Shown here one piece after another: positions 1-11,147 of a stretch of 64,000 nt of DNA; within the stretch, counting starts at the first letter, position 1; each line of letters starts with the position of its first letter. Both the position numbers and the translations under genes were made by a program. Location: NCBI GenBank assembly GCA_021521415.1, contig JAIQDT010004237.1, positions 62,001 to 126,000 of the forward strand. The letters run 5' to 3'. Source of the DNA: Bidens hawaiensis (taxonomy: Eukaryota; Streptophyta; Magnoliopsida; Asterales; Asteraceae). The notes beneath the pieces were generated by a model. The model ran no database searches and was not told the origin of the DNA. It worked only from the letters and a program-made list of their open reading frames with translations.

Positions 1-1422
1 CAATACTAGTAAGCCTATGTAAAACCATTCAAAACATTTCATCAAGTAAGAAAAACACTTAGGTGTGCATGCTAGCCCAAAAGTAAAAGAGTAAAAAGGG
101 GCATCATGAACTCACCTGAAATCAATCGAACACCTGCAACGAACTAGGAAATCCCTAAGTGCACAATCACAAGCAAGGGCCTGTAAATTATACACAACAC
201 GTTATTAAACTAGACCGTAAGAACACTCTTGCCTAATGGGCCGTTCAAGCCCAACATTTTGGCCCAAGGCCCAACAACCTGGCCCAAGTCCCAACACTTG
301 CCCAAGGCCCAACAACTTGGCCCAAGGCCCAACAACTTGGCTCAAGGCCAAACAACTTGGCCCAAGGCCCAACACTTGGCCCTTGGCCCAACAACTTGGC
401 CCCAGGCCTAACACTTGGCCCAAGGCCCAACATTTGGCCAAAGACCCAAAAACTTGGCCCAAGGCCCAATAACTTGGCCCAAGGCCCAACACTTGGCCCA
501 AGGCCTAATAAGTTGGCCCAAGGGTGATCAAATCGGGTCGAATGCGCGTGTAATAAACCATAAAACCATGGGTTAAACGAATCAGCCCCAAATGGAACAA
601 ATTCCATTTTAAATCTTTTAATTCATCAAGATTATGTCACCCGATTTGAAAGGGTTGACGGTTCCTTTTTACAACTCTTACTTTAACATTTAAACGAAAT
701 TTCGCGCACCGCCGACTCGATTGATGAAGCACTAACCACAACAGCCCCGAGCATCAAAAAAATAATTTTTCCACAGCCCTTGAACCCCCCTAGGGCTGTA
801 CGAACTGTTTCGGTTGGTTACCCGATCGATTAACGCATCAAACTCAACAATTTGCAATTCTACACCCGATAAACCCTAGTTTTCGGACTAAAATCGATTG
901 ACCGACCAAAACACCTCCAATGACCACGAAATTTTAATATGATGTAAATGCCATACCTAGGGATCTTTCTACACCGAAAACTCTAATTTTTATCCACAGA
1001 AAGTGGGTCAATTACACCTTGTCCGAAAATCTGTCCAACGAAAAGTTTCGGCAAAATTGAGCATCAAAACGATTAGGGGTGAGCAAAAAGAGTGTTGTGG
1101 ATTGTAGCACATACCTTGAAGTACTTCTAGGAGCTTGGAATCGATCAAAAAGCCAAAGCAATGAAAGGGGGGAGGGGCTGGAAGTGGCCGATCGGCAGCT
1201 GCACCATAGGTTTAGGGTTTTTTTTTTTTTGGTTTAATGTTATATCATAAAACATTTTCATTCTAGCCCCCGGAAAATAATAATAATGCAACTTGGATTA
1301 ATGTTAAGCGATTAGACGTACCGGGATGACGTAAAGGCTTCTGAGAAACGTCGGATAAATCCTGAGATTTATACATACTCTACAATTTTTAATTCTTGAA
1401 ATCGGAATTAACGGGCGTTACG
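1..1422 (-). mobile_element. Truncated LTR of a Ty3-type element (probably a solo LTR)
   Basis: Read on the minus strand this begins at 1422 with a degraded TG terminus followed by TAACGCCCGTTAATT. It aligns by eye with the start of the LTR at 42219-44834, including the downstream stretch with a telomere-like AAACCCTAAACC box (about 1203-1220) and a CCGATCGGCAGC stretch. The text near 66-120 (GGGCATCATGAACTCACCTG) is the reverse complement of text near 43940-43960 in that LTR. The left end runs off the window, so solo versus flanking LTR cannot be settled. The right boundary lies inside the integrase of Tat-E, which implies insertion into that gene. The terminal dinucleotide is mutated (CG where the relative has TG), which suggests an old copy. 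Confidence 0.72.
235..525. repeat. GGCCCAA-rich minisatellite inside the LTR
   Basis: About 290 bp of imperfect tandem repeats of GGCCCAACAACTTGGCCCAA and 14- to 20-bp variants. By eye about 17 exact GGCCCAA words occur. The related LTR at 42219-44834 has no such array, so it expanded in this copy or lineage. Open frames through it on both strands (repeats of WALGQVLGLGP-type text) come from the repeat and are not proteins. TGGGCC is also the plant 'site II' promoter word, but a regulatory role is only a guess. Confidence 0.9.
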
Positions 1423-1429
1423 TACTACC

Positions 1430-1941
1430 ATTCATTCTTTGGGCTGATAGAACCACTTCAAAAAATGAAAATGGGTCAAACACCCTTTTCTTTGGTGTTT
1501 GGGGCCGAAGTTATTATCCCTACAGAGATGGTGATCCTCACAACAAGAACCAGCATACAAGATACTGACTCCAACAACCAAAGCCTTTCTGAAGATCTAG
1601 ACACTATTGATGAGCTTAAAGATCTTGCCAAAATCAGGATGGCAGCATTCCAGCAAAGAATAGCCAAGTCCTACAACAAAAACATCCGAATTCGAAGATT
1701 CCAAGTAGGAGATATGGTGTTAAGAAAGACATTCCAGAATACCACTAACCTAGCAGATGGAAAGCTGGCTCCAAAGTGGGAAGGTCCTTACTTGATCGAT
1801 TTAGAAGCAGGCAAAGGGGCCTACAGATTGATCACTATAGAGGATGTTCCTATACCAAGAGGTTGGAATGCTATCCATCTTAAAGCATATTTTTCTAGTA
1901 TCCTTAATTGGTATGTCTATATCCGCAGCATCTCAGGATAA
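1430..1941 (+). pseudogene. Tat-E integrase C-terminal fragment (Ty3/gypsy)
   Basis: This is the last ~170 residues of a gypsy integrase. The conserved GQTPFSLVFGAE block is followed by a helical spacer (IRMAAFQQRIAKSYN), the KVGD-like RRFQVGDMVLRK strand, and the end domain KLAPKWEGPYLI...GAYRL...PRGWNAIHLKAYF. The catalytic D,D,E part lay upstream and is missing because the LTR at 1-1422 interrupts it. A one-base frameshift near 1470 separates the decayed WADRTT-like text from the open frame. Tat-H has an equivalent integrase end on the minus strand (22040-22330). The frame stops at 1939-1941 and is followed by Tat-E 3' noncoding sequence. Confidence 0.88.
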
Positions 1942-2190
1942 AGGTATGGTTCCTGATCTACTTTTACATTATTTCATATTTAAAAATTTTAGTTATCAAG
2001 TTTATTGACTTAGGCATCAAAGGGGTATTAGCCATGCTAACACCCACCCCTCATTAAGAGTTTAGTGTTTTGCAGTTATCCTAAGGATACGTTATCTTGA
2101 CAACAGTTAGAGGCTGATCACCTCCCACGCGAACATAATATCCCTGATATCCCTTAAGGTTTAAAGGTCTTCACCTTTCTCACGAATTGG
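1942..2190 (+). other. Tat-E 3' noncoding segment
   Basis: No gene is seen. It holds GGGTATTAGCCATGCTAACAC and following text that recurs in reverse complement at 21890-21930 in Tat-H, so it is shared 3' noncoding sequence of this Tat family. It ends at the Copia-1 insertion site. Confidence 0.7.
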
Positions 2191-2195
2191 GTAAA
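2191..2195. repeat. Target-site duplication of Copia-1, left copy
   Basis: GTAAA directly precedes the LTR terminus TGTAGG. The same five bases follow the other LTR at 14672-14676. Confidence 0.93.
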
Positions 2196-2623
2196 TGTAG
2201 GTTCCCTGGACGGATCGCACGAGATATCGCGGTCTACTCAGGTGCGGAATCCCTGCGTAGATCGTTACGAGTATAGAACACAAACACACGAATACGTGAA
2301 ACACGTTATATATTATAACCGAACTCACGTGATGTAAATATCACTGATACAGACTCTCGTCGACTCGATCGACTCACTTACTAACTCACTGAACAACTCG
2401 TTAACTAATTTAACGATTTTTTTAAACCAAGCCGTAAGCTTGTATTTATATACACGACAACTTCGCCTGACATGTTCATGCGAAGTTGTCCATAACTTCG
2501 CTTGTTCAACAAGTTCGCCTAGGCGAACTTGTTAACAACTTCGCTTTAAACAAAAACATAAATTACAATACAGACTCGATTACAGACACTAGACTGTGAA
2601 CTACTGACATTCATGCACCAACA
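2196..2623 (-). repeat. Copia-1 3' LTR
   Basis: 428 bp, same length as the partner at 14244-14671, TG...CA termini. It contains inverted GCGAAGTT/AACTTCGC words near 2457-2545. One arm reads TTCATGCG here and TTCAGGCG in the partner. Confidence 0.95.
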
Positions 2624-2637
2624 GACTCCCCCTTGGC
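2624..2637 (-). other. Copia-1 polypurine tract
   Basis: On the minus strand CCAAGGGGGAGTC abuts the 3' LTR start TGTTGG. This is the expected plus-strand priming site. Copia-3 has the same block at 41042-41055. Confidence 0.85.
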
Positions 2638-2687
2638 AGTAGCTTCATATCTTGATCTTTAAGCTCTTGTCTTGTAATCCTGTATCT

Positions 2688-5598
2688 TCACGCATGCACT
2701 CCTTCTCTAACACATACCGTGACTACTCGCTGATATTTCCTTGCTTCATCCTTCCAAGCAGGAATATAGAATATCTTCTTTTCATTCAACACTTGCAGAT
2801 CAGCTTTCGATAAGTTAACAAGATGCATCGGATCATACACCCTCAGCACTTCTTGTTCGTCTTCGTCTTCCATCACGGCTTCAGCAGTCTGGCAATCAAC
2901 GTACCACCATTTTAGATTCTTCAACACATCTTGAGGCGTAGTCTTCATTGGAACCTCCTTGATGCATCGGATCGGTTTGTACTTCATCACCATCCATGGC
3001 TTGCCATCTGCTTTCATTCCCCTTTCTGTATCCTCCACGAGCTTTCCCTTCTGTGGCTTTAATAATTCAAACTTCTTCTCTTTTATGCTTTCTTTCCACA
3101 CGATCTTCCCAATCACTCTTGCCATGTTGTCATCACTTCTATTTATCAGGCCCAACCTGGCCAAATCATTCACCTCACATTCCGGCAACGTATTGAGAGA
3201 TCTCAGGGTTCTTTTGAAGTATTGAATACCATCATAACGCTTCACCACAAACAACTTTATCTGTTCATCATATATCCAACAGATAATTCCCTTATTCGAC
3301 TCAGCATAGCCTTTGATGTTATAACTCTTCTTGAACATGGCTGGAACAGCAGGCTTCTTGGTCTTAATAAACCAATGAGCACAGCCTTCCTTCCACCTAG
3401 GCTGCTCCCCCCACTCAGTCTCATCCATCTCAGTACCCATGTCGGCTTTCTCAACATCTGGGATCTCGTGTTCAACGTCTTCTTCTACTATCTCCCCCTC
3501 TTCTATCCCATCTTCAATCACAATCTGTGCGCCAATCTTCTCAATCTCCTCACACAGCAGCACATCATCATCAAACACATCATCATCTAGCATATCATCA
3601 TCTAACTCTCTCAACGCATCAATCACATCATCTTCATCATCAACCATCACCACCTCATCACCACCAACTGCACCTGCAGACTCCCCCTGAGCTGTGGAAG
3701 TCCCAAGAGCTTGAGCAGTTCTTGGCAACTCACCACCTGCACCTTTCGGTGCATTGGGATCATCGTCTCTGTCGTTTCTCTTCTTAGTCCTTAACTCGTC
3801 GCCTCTACAGCCTGTCTCCCCCTGAGATGCCAAGAACGCCTTCATAGCATCTATAATCCTCCCATGCTCAACCAGGAGGGACGACTGTAGTTGATTTTCT
3901 GCCAAGGCGTTGAATAGCCTGGGTCTGGATAAAGTTGATCCTTGATTGCTCTACCACGACCCGCTCAAGTGCAGCTATTCTCTCCGAGTCTGAGATGGTT
4001 GCATCGAAATCAAATCTCATATTAGATGTATCTGGAGTATACCCAGCAGGGATTTCGAATGCAACTGGGACTTCAGAAGCAGTTGTGGACGTAACCGCAG
4101 GTGGTATCGTGACCGACAACCCTGCAGTTGCGACGACCGTCGACTCTACAAACCGTGCCACCACCTCTGAAGGAGTAAGCGTTGGAGGTGGTAACGACAC
4201 AATCTCCGGAGTCGTCGTCTGTAGTGTAGTGGATGGGATGCCAACAGCTGATGTAGCCACCACAGGAACATCTGCAGCGCTTGTAACCTGTACAGAAGTA
4301 GGAACAATTGACATACCTGACAGTGCGGATGGAGCAAAATGTATAACACGGGAAGTCTCTCCAGCTCCCATACCAGCACCTGTCCTTTCACGTCTCGAAC
4401 GTCTGATCAACTTGTGTATGTCCTCCTCTTCTTCCTCTGACTCACTATCATCCACCGTCCTCTTTCTCTTCCCCAACGTCCTCTCTCTAGTCACCAACAT
4501 CCTCCTCGCCTCATCCGTAACGTCGTCAAGATCGGAGTCAGCCACCGTCGTAGCTGCTCTAGTCACAATCACTTCCCTCACCTGTGCAGCAGAGACCTGC
4601 ACTTCTTCATGTGGATCAAAACGATCCATGTCGAAGAAACCTTGGCCGCCAAATGCAGCATCAAGGTCTACATCCTCTTCAGCCGGCACAACAGGCGCAG
4701 CAGGTACAGCTTGAGGTGCTCCCGCCTGTCGTGGTTGAGGATCTCTGAACTCGTCCCCAGCAGCAGGAACATACCCCGGGTTTATTAAGAACCCAAAGAG
4801 TGGAGTATGCCTTGGACGACGTTCAGGCTTGCTCCTCGCACTGGATGTACGGCATTGAGCAAAGATACGTATGCTCACATTCTCCACGTATCTTATCGGG
4901 CGTCGTTGAGGCAAATTCGGAGCCACATGGTTCAAGATCATCTGGATGAATCTTGGATACATTATGAACCGCTCACGAACCATCGCCCTCCTCTGTCTGT
5001 CGATCTCGTAAAAGACCATCTGACTAACACTATAACGTTTGTTATAAGTCAGCGTAGTCATTGCGGACTGCATGGTCGCACCCATACCATCAGTGCCCGC
5101 CTTCCTCCCAGACATGCATACTATCATAACGTGCATGAGGAAGCGCCACTGATCAAGTAGGAACCCCTTCCGTCTCTGGGTATCGCCCAATGGACCAGAA
5201 TAGCCCATTCTTAGAAATGCTCCATCACGAAACGGAGCCACAAACTCCGTAGGGTCATCCCTAGTCTCTTCACCAAAATGTAACGCCACCCGTATTTGTT
5301 CAGACGAGAACTGAACTTCTTGATTATTGACTGTTGCTCTCATAATCGGGGGCTCAACACGACAATCATACTCCACCGTCTGCCAGAAATCCTCGATATT
5401 GGGTAAGGATATCGGCAGAGTCGTCGTGATTGCGTGAAATATCCTCGAGCGTATGAGGAAAGAAATGATCTCACGGTAGTCTTCAACACCGCTCATTTCC
5501 GGGTCTAAGGTGATGAACATGTTGTGACCCGGAAAGAATTGCCTCTGGTTATCACCGTCATCTCCTCCAGCACCTCCAGCACCGGCAACAGCAGCCAT
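2688..5598 (-). pseudogene. Extra ORF after pol of Copia-1 (envelope position, function unknown)
   Basis: Two overlapping frames (576 and 405 residues) form one gene of about 970 residues broken by a small indel near 3915. Copia-3 keeps the joining text IAENQL. The N-terminus is Gly/Ala-rich. Residues ~30-230 hold a folded-looking core (RSRIFHAI, IEDFWQTVEYDC, QWRFLMHVMIVCMSG, FIMYPRFIQMILN) that resembles ORFs I know from Asteraceae Copia elements, some annotated as synaptobrevin/longin-like. A Ser/Thr/Pro/Val-rich middle with the basic stretch GKRKR follows. Then come a very acidic block around 3440-3650 and a C-terminal domain with CAHWFIKTKKPAVPAMFKKS. I see no signal peptide or clear membrane segment, so 'env' would be positional only. 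Start chosen at MAAVAGAGG after a stop. Confidence 0.75.
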
Positions 5599-6993
5599 CT
5601 CTGCAACAAACGAACCAAGTTAGATAAACATTAAGACATATCACAAGTTCGCTTGTTACCATGAGCGAAGTTGTGATAAAAACTGTACAGGCGAAGTTAA
5701 AGTTGGGGCGAAGTTGAAAACAACTTCGCTTCATCTTTAAGTTCGTCTAATAATTGTTAAGTTAAAAGGATCCAGGCGAAGTTAAAGTTGGGGCGAAGTT
5801 GGGAACAACTTCGCTTCATCTTTAAGTTCGCCTCACCACAACATCGCCTCAGGCGAATTTATGTTTCAGGCGAAGTTGAGCATCAGGCGAAGTTACGGAT
5901 AACTTCGCCTCAGGTGAATTTAAGCTCCAGGCGAAGTTACGGATAACTTCGCCTAAACCTTAACTTCGCCTGAATCTGAAACGGCGACAGTAAGGTTAAT
6001 CGAAATCCGGAAAACCGGTGTTTCGATTAACTTTGACGATTGAGGAGGCTCAAACACATGATATTAATGATAACTAAATGACCAGGTTGTACATGAACAC
6101 GTAAAACAAGTTTTGAAATTGGGTATAGGTTTCGAACATCCGAGGTCGTTAACCGGGTGTCGAAACAACCTAGGATTAACAACATCGAACATCGAGTAAA
6201 AGATATAGAATCCAAACACACCTTGAATACTAACTGAAATCGGAAAAAGGATAATCGGATGAAAATCGAGTTAAGTTCGCTGAGAAAACGGATAATAAGT
6301 TCGCTGATATTTAGAATAATGAACTGTTTGACTCTTGAAAATCCTTATATAGGGGCGAAGTTATACAGGCGAAGTTACGGTTAACTTCGCCTAGGCGAAG
6401 TTATCCACAACTTCGCCTGTTCAACAACATCGCCTATATTTACAAAATTTAACCTTATAATTTTAACATTTTTTCAATCAAGTTATAACACTTTCCTTTA
6501 AGAACTAAATGACACGATCAAGTCCAAGTAACCTTTTATAAAAGCAAACAACTACATAAAAAGAAAACTTTTAACAATTAAAGTATAAGGGATCAAATTT
6601 CAGTCTCGATAGGGACTGCTACGTTTTTAGAAAAGATCCGAACAGGAATCATACTAACAACGTGACTGTCACATAGATCCGTGTTTAGCTGTATTATGAC
6701 ATATAGAGACAGGTTGTAAGCAGGTAAATAACTTAAGATGGTTTTCATCGTTTCTGTGATACGAGTTAAGTTCAATTAAACTCAAAATTTAAGTGGGCAA
6801 CAACTCAGAGATTATGATGCCTCCTATCTATTCTCAAAGCGTATTTGGCTTTCCCCAAGTCACCCCAATTGACTTCGACCCTTAGTGTCTGATTAAGTTT
6901 GTAATTACTCTTCATCTCCTTCCCGTTCTCTTTCTTACTCCATGATTAAGAAGTCTTGACATTTTGAACTCTAAAATGTTTCAATAACTCAAA

Positions 6994-6996
<3 letters not shown>
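5599..6996 (-). repeat. Copia-1 spacer with GCGAAGTT arrays
   Basis: No convincing gene. Two clusters (about 5645-5965 and 6355-6435) hold many copies of GCGAAGTT and its inverse AACTTCGC, often as AGGCGAAGTT...AACTTCGCCT hairpins with short A/T-rich loops. The block around 5690-5740 (GGCGAAGTTAAAGTTGGGGC...) is repeated at 5774-5830. The small frames in it look random. Confidence 0.85.

Positions 6997-7037
<41 letters not shown>
6997..7037 (-). repeat. 41-bp poly(T), i.e. poly(A) on the Copia-1 sense strand
   Basis: An uninterrupted T run lies between pol and the extra ORF. Homology between Copia-1 and Copia-2 also ends here: Copia-2 stops at its own T run near 25507-25515. Confidence 0.9.
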
Positions 7038-7040
<3 letters not shown>

Positions 7041-7798
7041 ATAAACATTTACATAGACTTCAGAGTAGTAACCAACTGCAAGTCCCGAATCTGGATCACT
7101 GCAGTTTCTTGAAACGCTATCTTCACGGGAATCAGAACACTTACGGGCTCGTGTATGATTGGGTAATCGCTTTTCTGCCTATCATTCGGAAAGATATATA
7201 TGAAGACATGCAGAACTCGTAAGGAGTTTCCACGTAAAATCAAGTAGTTTTAGTTTGTATCACATCTACTTTTACGCACCATAAAAACATACCATGACAT
7301 ACAATGACTGTCCGAAAGCCTTTTAAGCCTAATAACTTCACTAGTTAAGCACACAGAATCAGTATATCTATCATTTTCCAAGGTTGGATCAATTTTCTGA
7401 TTAACATAGCAAACGTACTTCTTACGAAGTAGTAGACTTGAAAAATAATTTCATTTCCCTTTTTTTTCAAAATTTTAACATTAATTGCCCCGACCAAAAC
7501 AAAGTCATCAGGTAAACGGCTATCCCGAAGATCCAATGGATCAGCTGGACCGACCACAAACTAGTATGTGTCCTTATAACTAAGTATGATCGACTAATTT
7601 TAAGCGAAAGAATGAAAACTCATCATAAACCGCCCCGGTCACTTTCAGTAATCTGGTTAATGGCTATCCTCAAAATCTACAAGTAGAAAATGAGGACCAA
7701 AACATATCCGAAGACAAGTCCTTCAAACTGATGTAACCGACATATTTTTAAGCGATAGTGACCCTGTTTTTTTTTTAAATATTACAAGAAAAGCATGG
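7038..7798 (-). other. Copia-1 noncoding region after RNase H
   Basis: No gene is seen. It aligns well with 25520-26288 of Copia-2, including CAAGTCCCGAATCTGGATCACTGCAG-type text and a T run of variable length (10 here, 23 in Copia-2). It is thus conserved 3' noncoding sequence of the family. Confidence 0.75.
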
Positions 7799-10700
7799 TT
7801 ACTCGGGATTGATCATCCCATTTAGCTCGATAAGGTTTTGAAATCTTGTTTTATCAAACGCTTTAGTATAAAGATCAGCGAAATTATCAAGCGTATCCAC
7901 CTTTTCAAGCACTATCAGTTTCTTCTCAGCACAATCCCGTATGAAATGATGACGTATGTCAATATGTTTAGTTTTACTATGTTTCACGGGATTGTTAGTT
8001 ACTGAGATAGCAGCTGTGTTATCAATGCAAATAGGAGTAAGTAAGAAATTCAGACCATAGTCGCGCAACTGTTGTTGAATCCAAAGAACCTGGGAGCAGC
8101 AGTTGGATGCTGCCATGTATTCTGCTTCACAGGTTGAAATTGCGACCGAAGTCTGTTTCTTGCATTGCCACGACACCAATCTGCCACCAAGAAACTGACA
8201 TCCTCCTGTTGTTGACTTCCGACTCTGATTGCACCCTCCATATCAGAATCTGTGTAGGCGACTAGCTCCAAGTCTCCTCCTCTCGGGTACCACAACCCCA
8301 GCTTCGGTTTGCCCTTGAGATACCGCAAGATCCTCTTCACACCTTTCATGTGAGATTCCTTTGGGTTTGCCTGAAAACGAGCACAAAGACAAACAGCAAA
8401 CATTATATCAGGCCTAGAAGCAGTTAAGTACATTAAAGAACCTATAATAGCCCGATACTGAGTTGGGTCCACATCTGCATCACCGTCTGACTCAGCACCC
8501 AATTTGTGATTGACGCAGATAGGAGTGTCGAATGGAGTGCTGTCCTCCATCTTGAAGCGTTTGAGCACATCATGGACATACTTGGTCTGATGAATGAACA
8601 TCCCATCCTTCTTCTGATCAACCTGCAATCCTAAAAAGAAAGTTAGTTCACCCATAGTACTCATTTCAAACCTTTTCTTCATGATGTCCTCAAACTCCTG
8701 ACACATGGAGACTTTAGATGCAGCAAAGATAATGTCATCCACGTAGACTTGCACCAGCAGGAAGTCGCTTCCTTCTCTCTTAACGAACAACGTGCTATCA
8801 ATCTTCCCTCTTTCAAAACCATTTTCAAGCAAGTAATCTGATAAAGTCGAATACCAGGCACGAGGTGCCTGATATAGTCCATACAATGCCTTGCTTAACT
8901 TGTACACGTGATCAGGAAAGTCTGGGTCAGGAAAACCCGGAGGTTGCTCAACATACACTACCTCATCAACTTTCCCATTCAGAAACGCACTCTTCACATC
9001 CAACTGAAATACCTTCATCTTCTTATAAGCAGCGAACGCAAAAAACAATCTAATGGCTTCCAACCTTGCGACAGGAGCGAACACTTCATTATAATCAATC
9101 CCCTCTTGTTGATTGAATCCTTTCACAACTAGCCTCGCCTTGTTTCTTATGATAATCCCTTTCTCATCTCTCTTGCACTTAAACACCCATTTTGTGCCTA
9201 TCGCATGCACATTCTTCGGTTTTTCAACCAAATCCCAAACTTCCATTTTCTTGAACTGAGCCAACTCTTCTTGCATGGCTTCGACCCACGAGCTGTCCTT
9301 TAAAGCCATTTGATAATTTTTCTGTTCAATCTGGCTGATAAAGCAGGTGTACAAGCATTCGTTGATTATTCCTGTCTCCTTAATGCTTGTGTAAACACAG
9401 GTGTGCTCATCCAAGCTACGTCTTGTTTGTACACCGGAGGACACATCACCAATCACATTCTCCAAAGGGTGATATTTTTATGAATTCTCGTGGTCGGAAC
9501 AGAACCGACATGTAAATTGTCTTCCAAGTTAGAAGAGAGCTCGTCAATGGTTGTTTCATGCTGAGAGTGAAATGGATTGAAAAATTCTTCTTCAGTCGAG
9601 GCAGCAGGGGTATCGACAGCATTTGATGAGGAAGGTTGACATTTATCAATAAGCTGTCTTTGCAATAGATTTTCTTCCTCATCAAGGATCATCTTCGTAG
9701 CAACTCTTTCTTCTTCTTTAGAGATATCTAAATCCGGTATGTTAAAAGACTTAAAAAGTTTAACATAGTCGAAAAACTCCGCAGGTCCGTTGCTTGGTTT
9801 TGGCGGTTGGTAACTTGTGATATCTGTGTTACACACCACCTCAATCTTGCTTGTCGATGTATTGAAGACACGTCTGTTGGGTGTCCCAACAACATAACCG
9901 ACTAAGATTCCTTCATCGGCTACTTCACCAAATTTAGAATTTGTCTTCAAAATCGAACAAGGGGACCCGAATGGTTCAAGACCACTCAAGTTGGGCTTTC
10001 TCCCATGCATAAGCTCATAACATGTCTTACCCAGTCTTTTAACAGTTAAGACTCTATTCAGAACATAACAGGCTGTAGCAACAGCTTCAGCCCAAAACAC
10101 CACAGGAAGCTTTGAATCAGCCAGCATAGTTCTGGCTCCTTCAATTAACGTTCGGTTCTTCCTTTCAGCCACTCCATTCTGTTGCGGTGTATAAGGAGCG
10201 CTGTATTGGTGTTCAAGCCCTCTCTGAAGACAGAAGATCTCCATTTCAAAATTCTTGAACTCTGTTACATTGTCACTTCTGATGAACTTAACCCTTTTAT
10301 CCATAACGTTCTCAACTTTGGTAATCAAATTCTTCACCATCTGAGCCGTTTCATCTTTTGATTTCAGGAAATATACCCACGAGTATCGTGAGTAGTCATC
10401 AGTGATCACCAAGCAGTATGAAGTACCTCCTAGACTTTTTGCATACACGGGACCGAAGAGATCCATGTGAAGCAATTCTAGAGTACTGGCAATTGAATTT
10501 ACTTTCTTGGTGAGATGGGATTTCTTGTGCTGCTTTCCCTTCTTGCATGCTATACATTTATCTTCAAAATTGAAATTTTTCAAGGGAACGCCCAGCACAA
10601 GCCCATTCTTGACAATGTGGTTCATCTTCCGAAGATGAATATGTCCCATTCTCCTATGCCACAATTCGGACTCTGTTTCACTCGCTTTTGTCAAAAGGCA

Positions 10701-11147
10701 TGACTCAGCCGTGGCCATTTCAGTTGATCTCATATCCATAATGTACGTATTCCTATCACGAGGAGCCTTCATCAAAATCCACTCCTCTGGTATCTGAAAA
10801 CCCGGTTTCAGCACGATCGCCTCGTTCTTTGTAAAATGAACGGCGTACTCCTTATCACAAATTTGCGACACACTCAGCAGATTGTGCTTCAATTCTTCTA
10901 CAAAGTTGACAGTCTCCAACGTCATCTTTCCGTTCGACACCGTTCCCTTTCCAGTAATATTGCCTCTACTTTCTCCGGCAAAACTTACTCTCCCTCCTTG
11001 AACAGGTTTCAAATCGTGTAACAAATATTTGTTACCCGTCATGTGCCGGGAACAGCCGCTATCTATAACCCAAAGATTGTTGGCAGCCCTGTTCAACTGT
11101 TCCTGCACAATAAAGCAAAAGATTAGAATTTCGGGACCCAAGACCAA
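7799..11147 (-). pseudogene. pol: Copia-1 pol: protease, integrase, RT, RNase H
   Basis: Protease has the active site VIDSGCSRHMTG (near 11070-11030). Integrase has the zinc motif HRRMGHIHL...CIACKKGKQH, the catalytic Asp of LLHMDLFGPV, the second Asp in RSDNVTEF (usual DNGTEF, so Gly to Val) and Glu in QQNGVAERKNRT. RT has [22 protein letters not shown] and the catalytic YVDDIIFA near 8740. RNase H has [16 protein letters not shown] and NPVKHSKTKHIDIRHHFIRD. Frames change near 9470 and near 8240, where the sister copy is continuous, so single-base indels inactivate it. The protein would cut Gag-Pol, copy the RNA and integrate the cDNA. Confidence 0.95.

Noticed and set aside
205..607. Open frames with repeated WALGQVLGLGP or PNNLAQGPTTW text
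   Set aside because: They arise from the GGCCCAA minisatellite on both strands; no start context, no domain.
3439..4714. Plus-strand Ser/Thr-rich frames opposite the extra ORF
   Set aside because: Shadow frames from acidic and Ser-rich codons on the minus strand; not in the Copia-3 copy.
2688..5598. Extra ORF as a captured host gene inserted by chance
   Set aside because: The same gene lies at the same place in Copia-3, beside the same polypurine tract, so it is part of the element.
5640..5965. CRISPR-like appearance of the GCGAAGTT arrays
   Set aside because: Units are short, in both orientations and irregularly spaced, in a eukaryotic retrotransposon; no cas genes.
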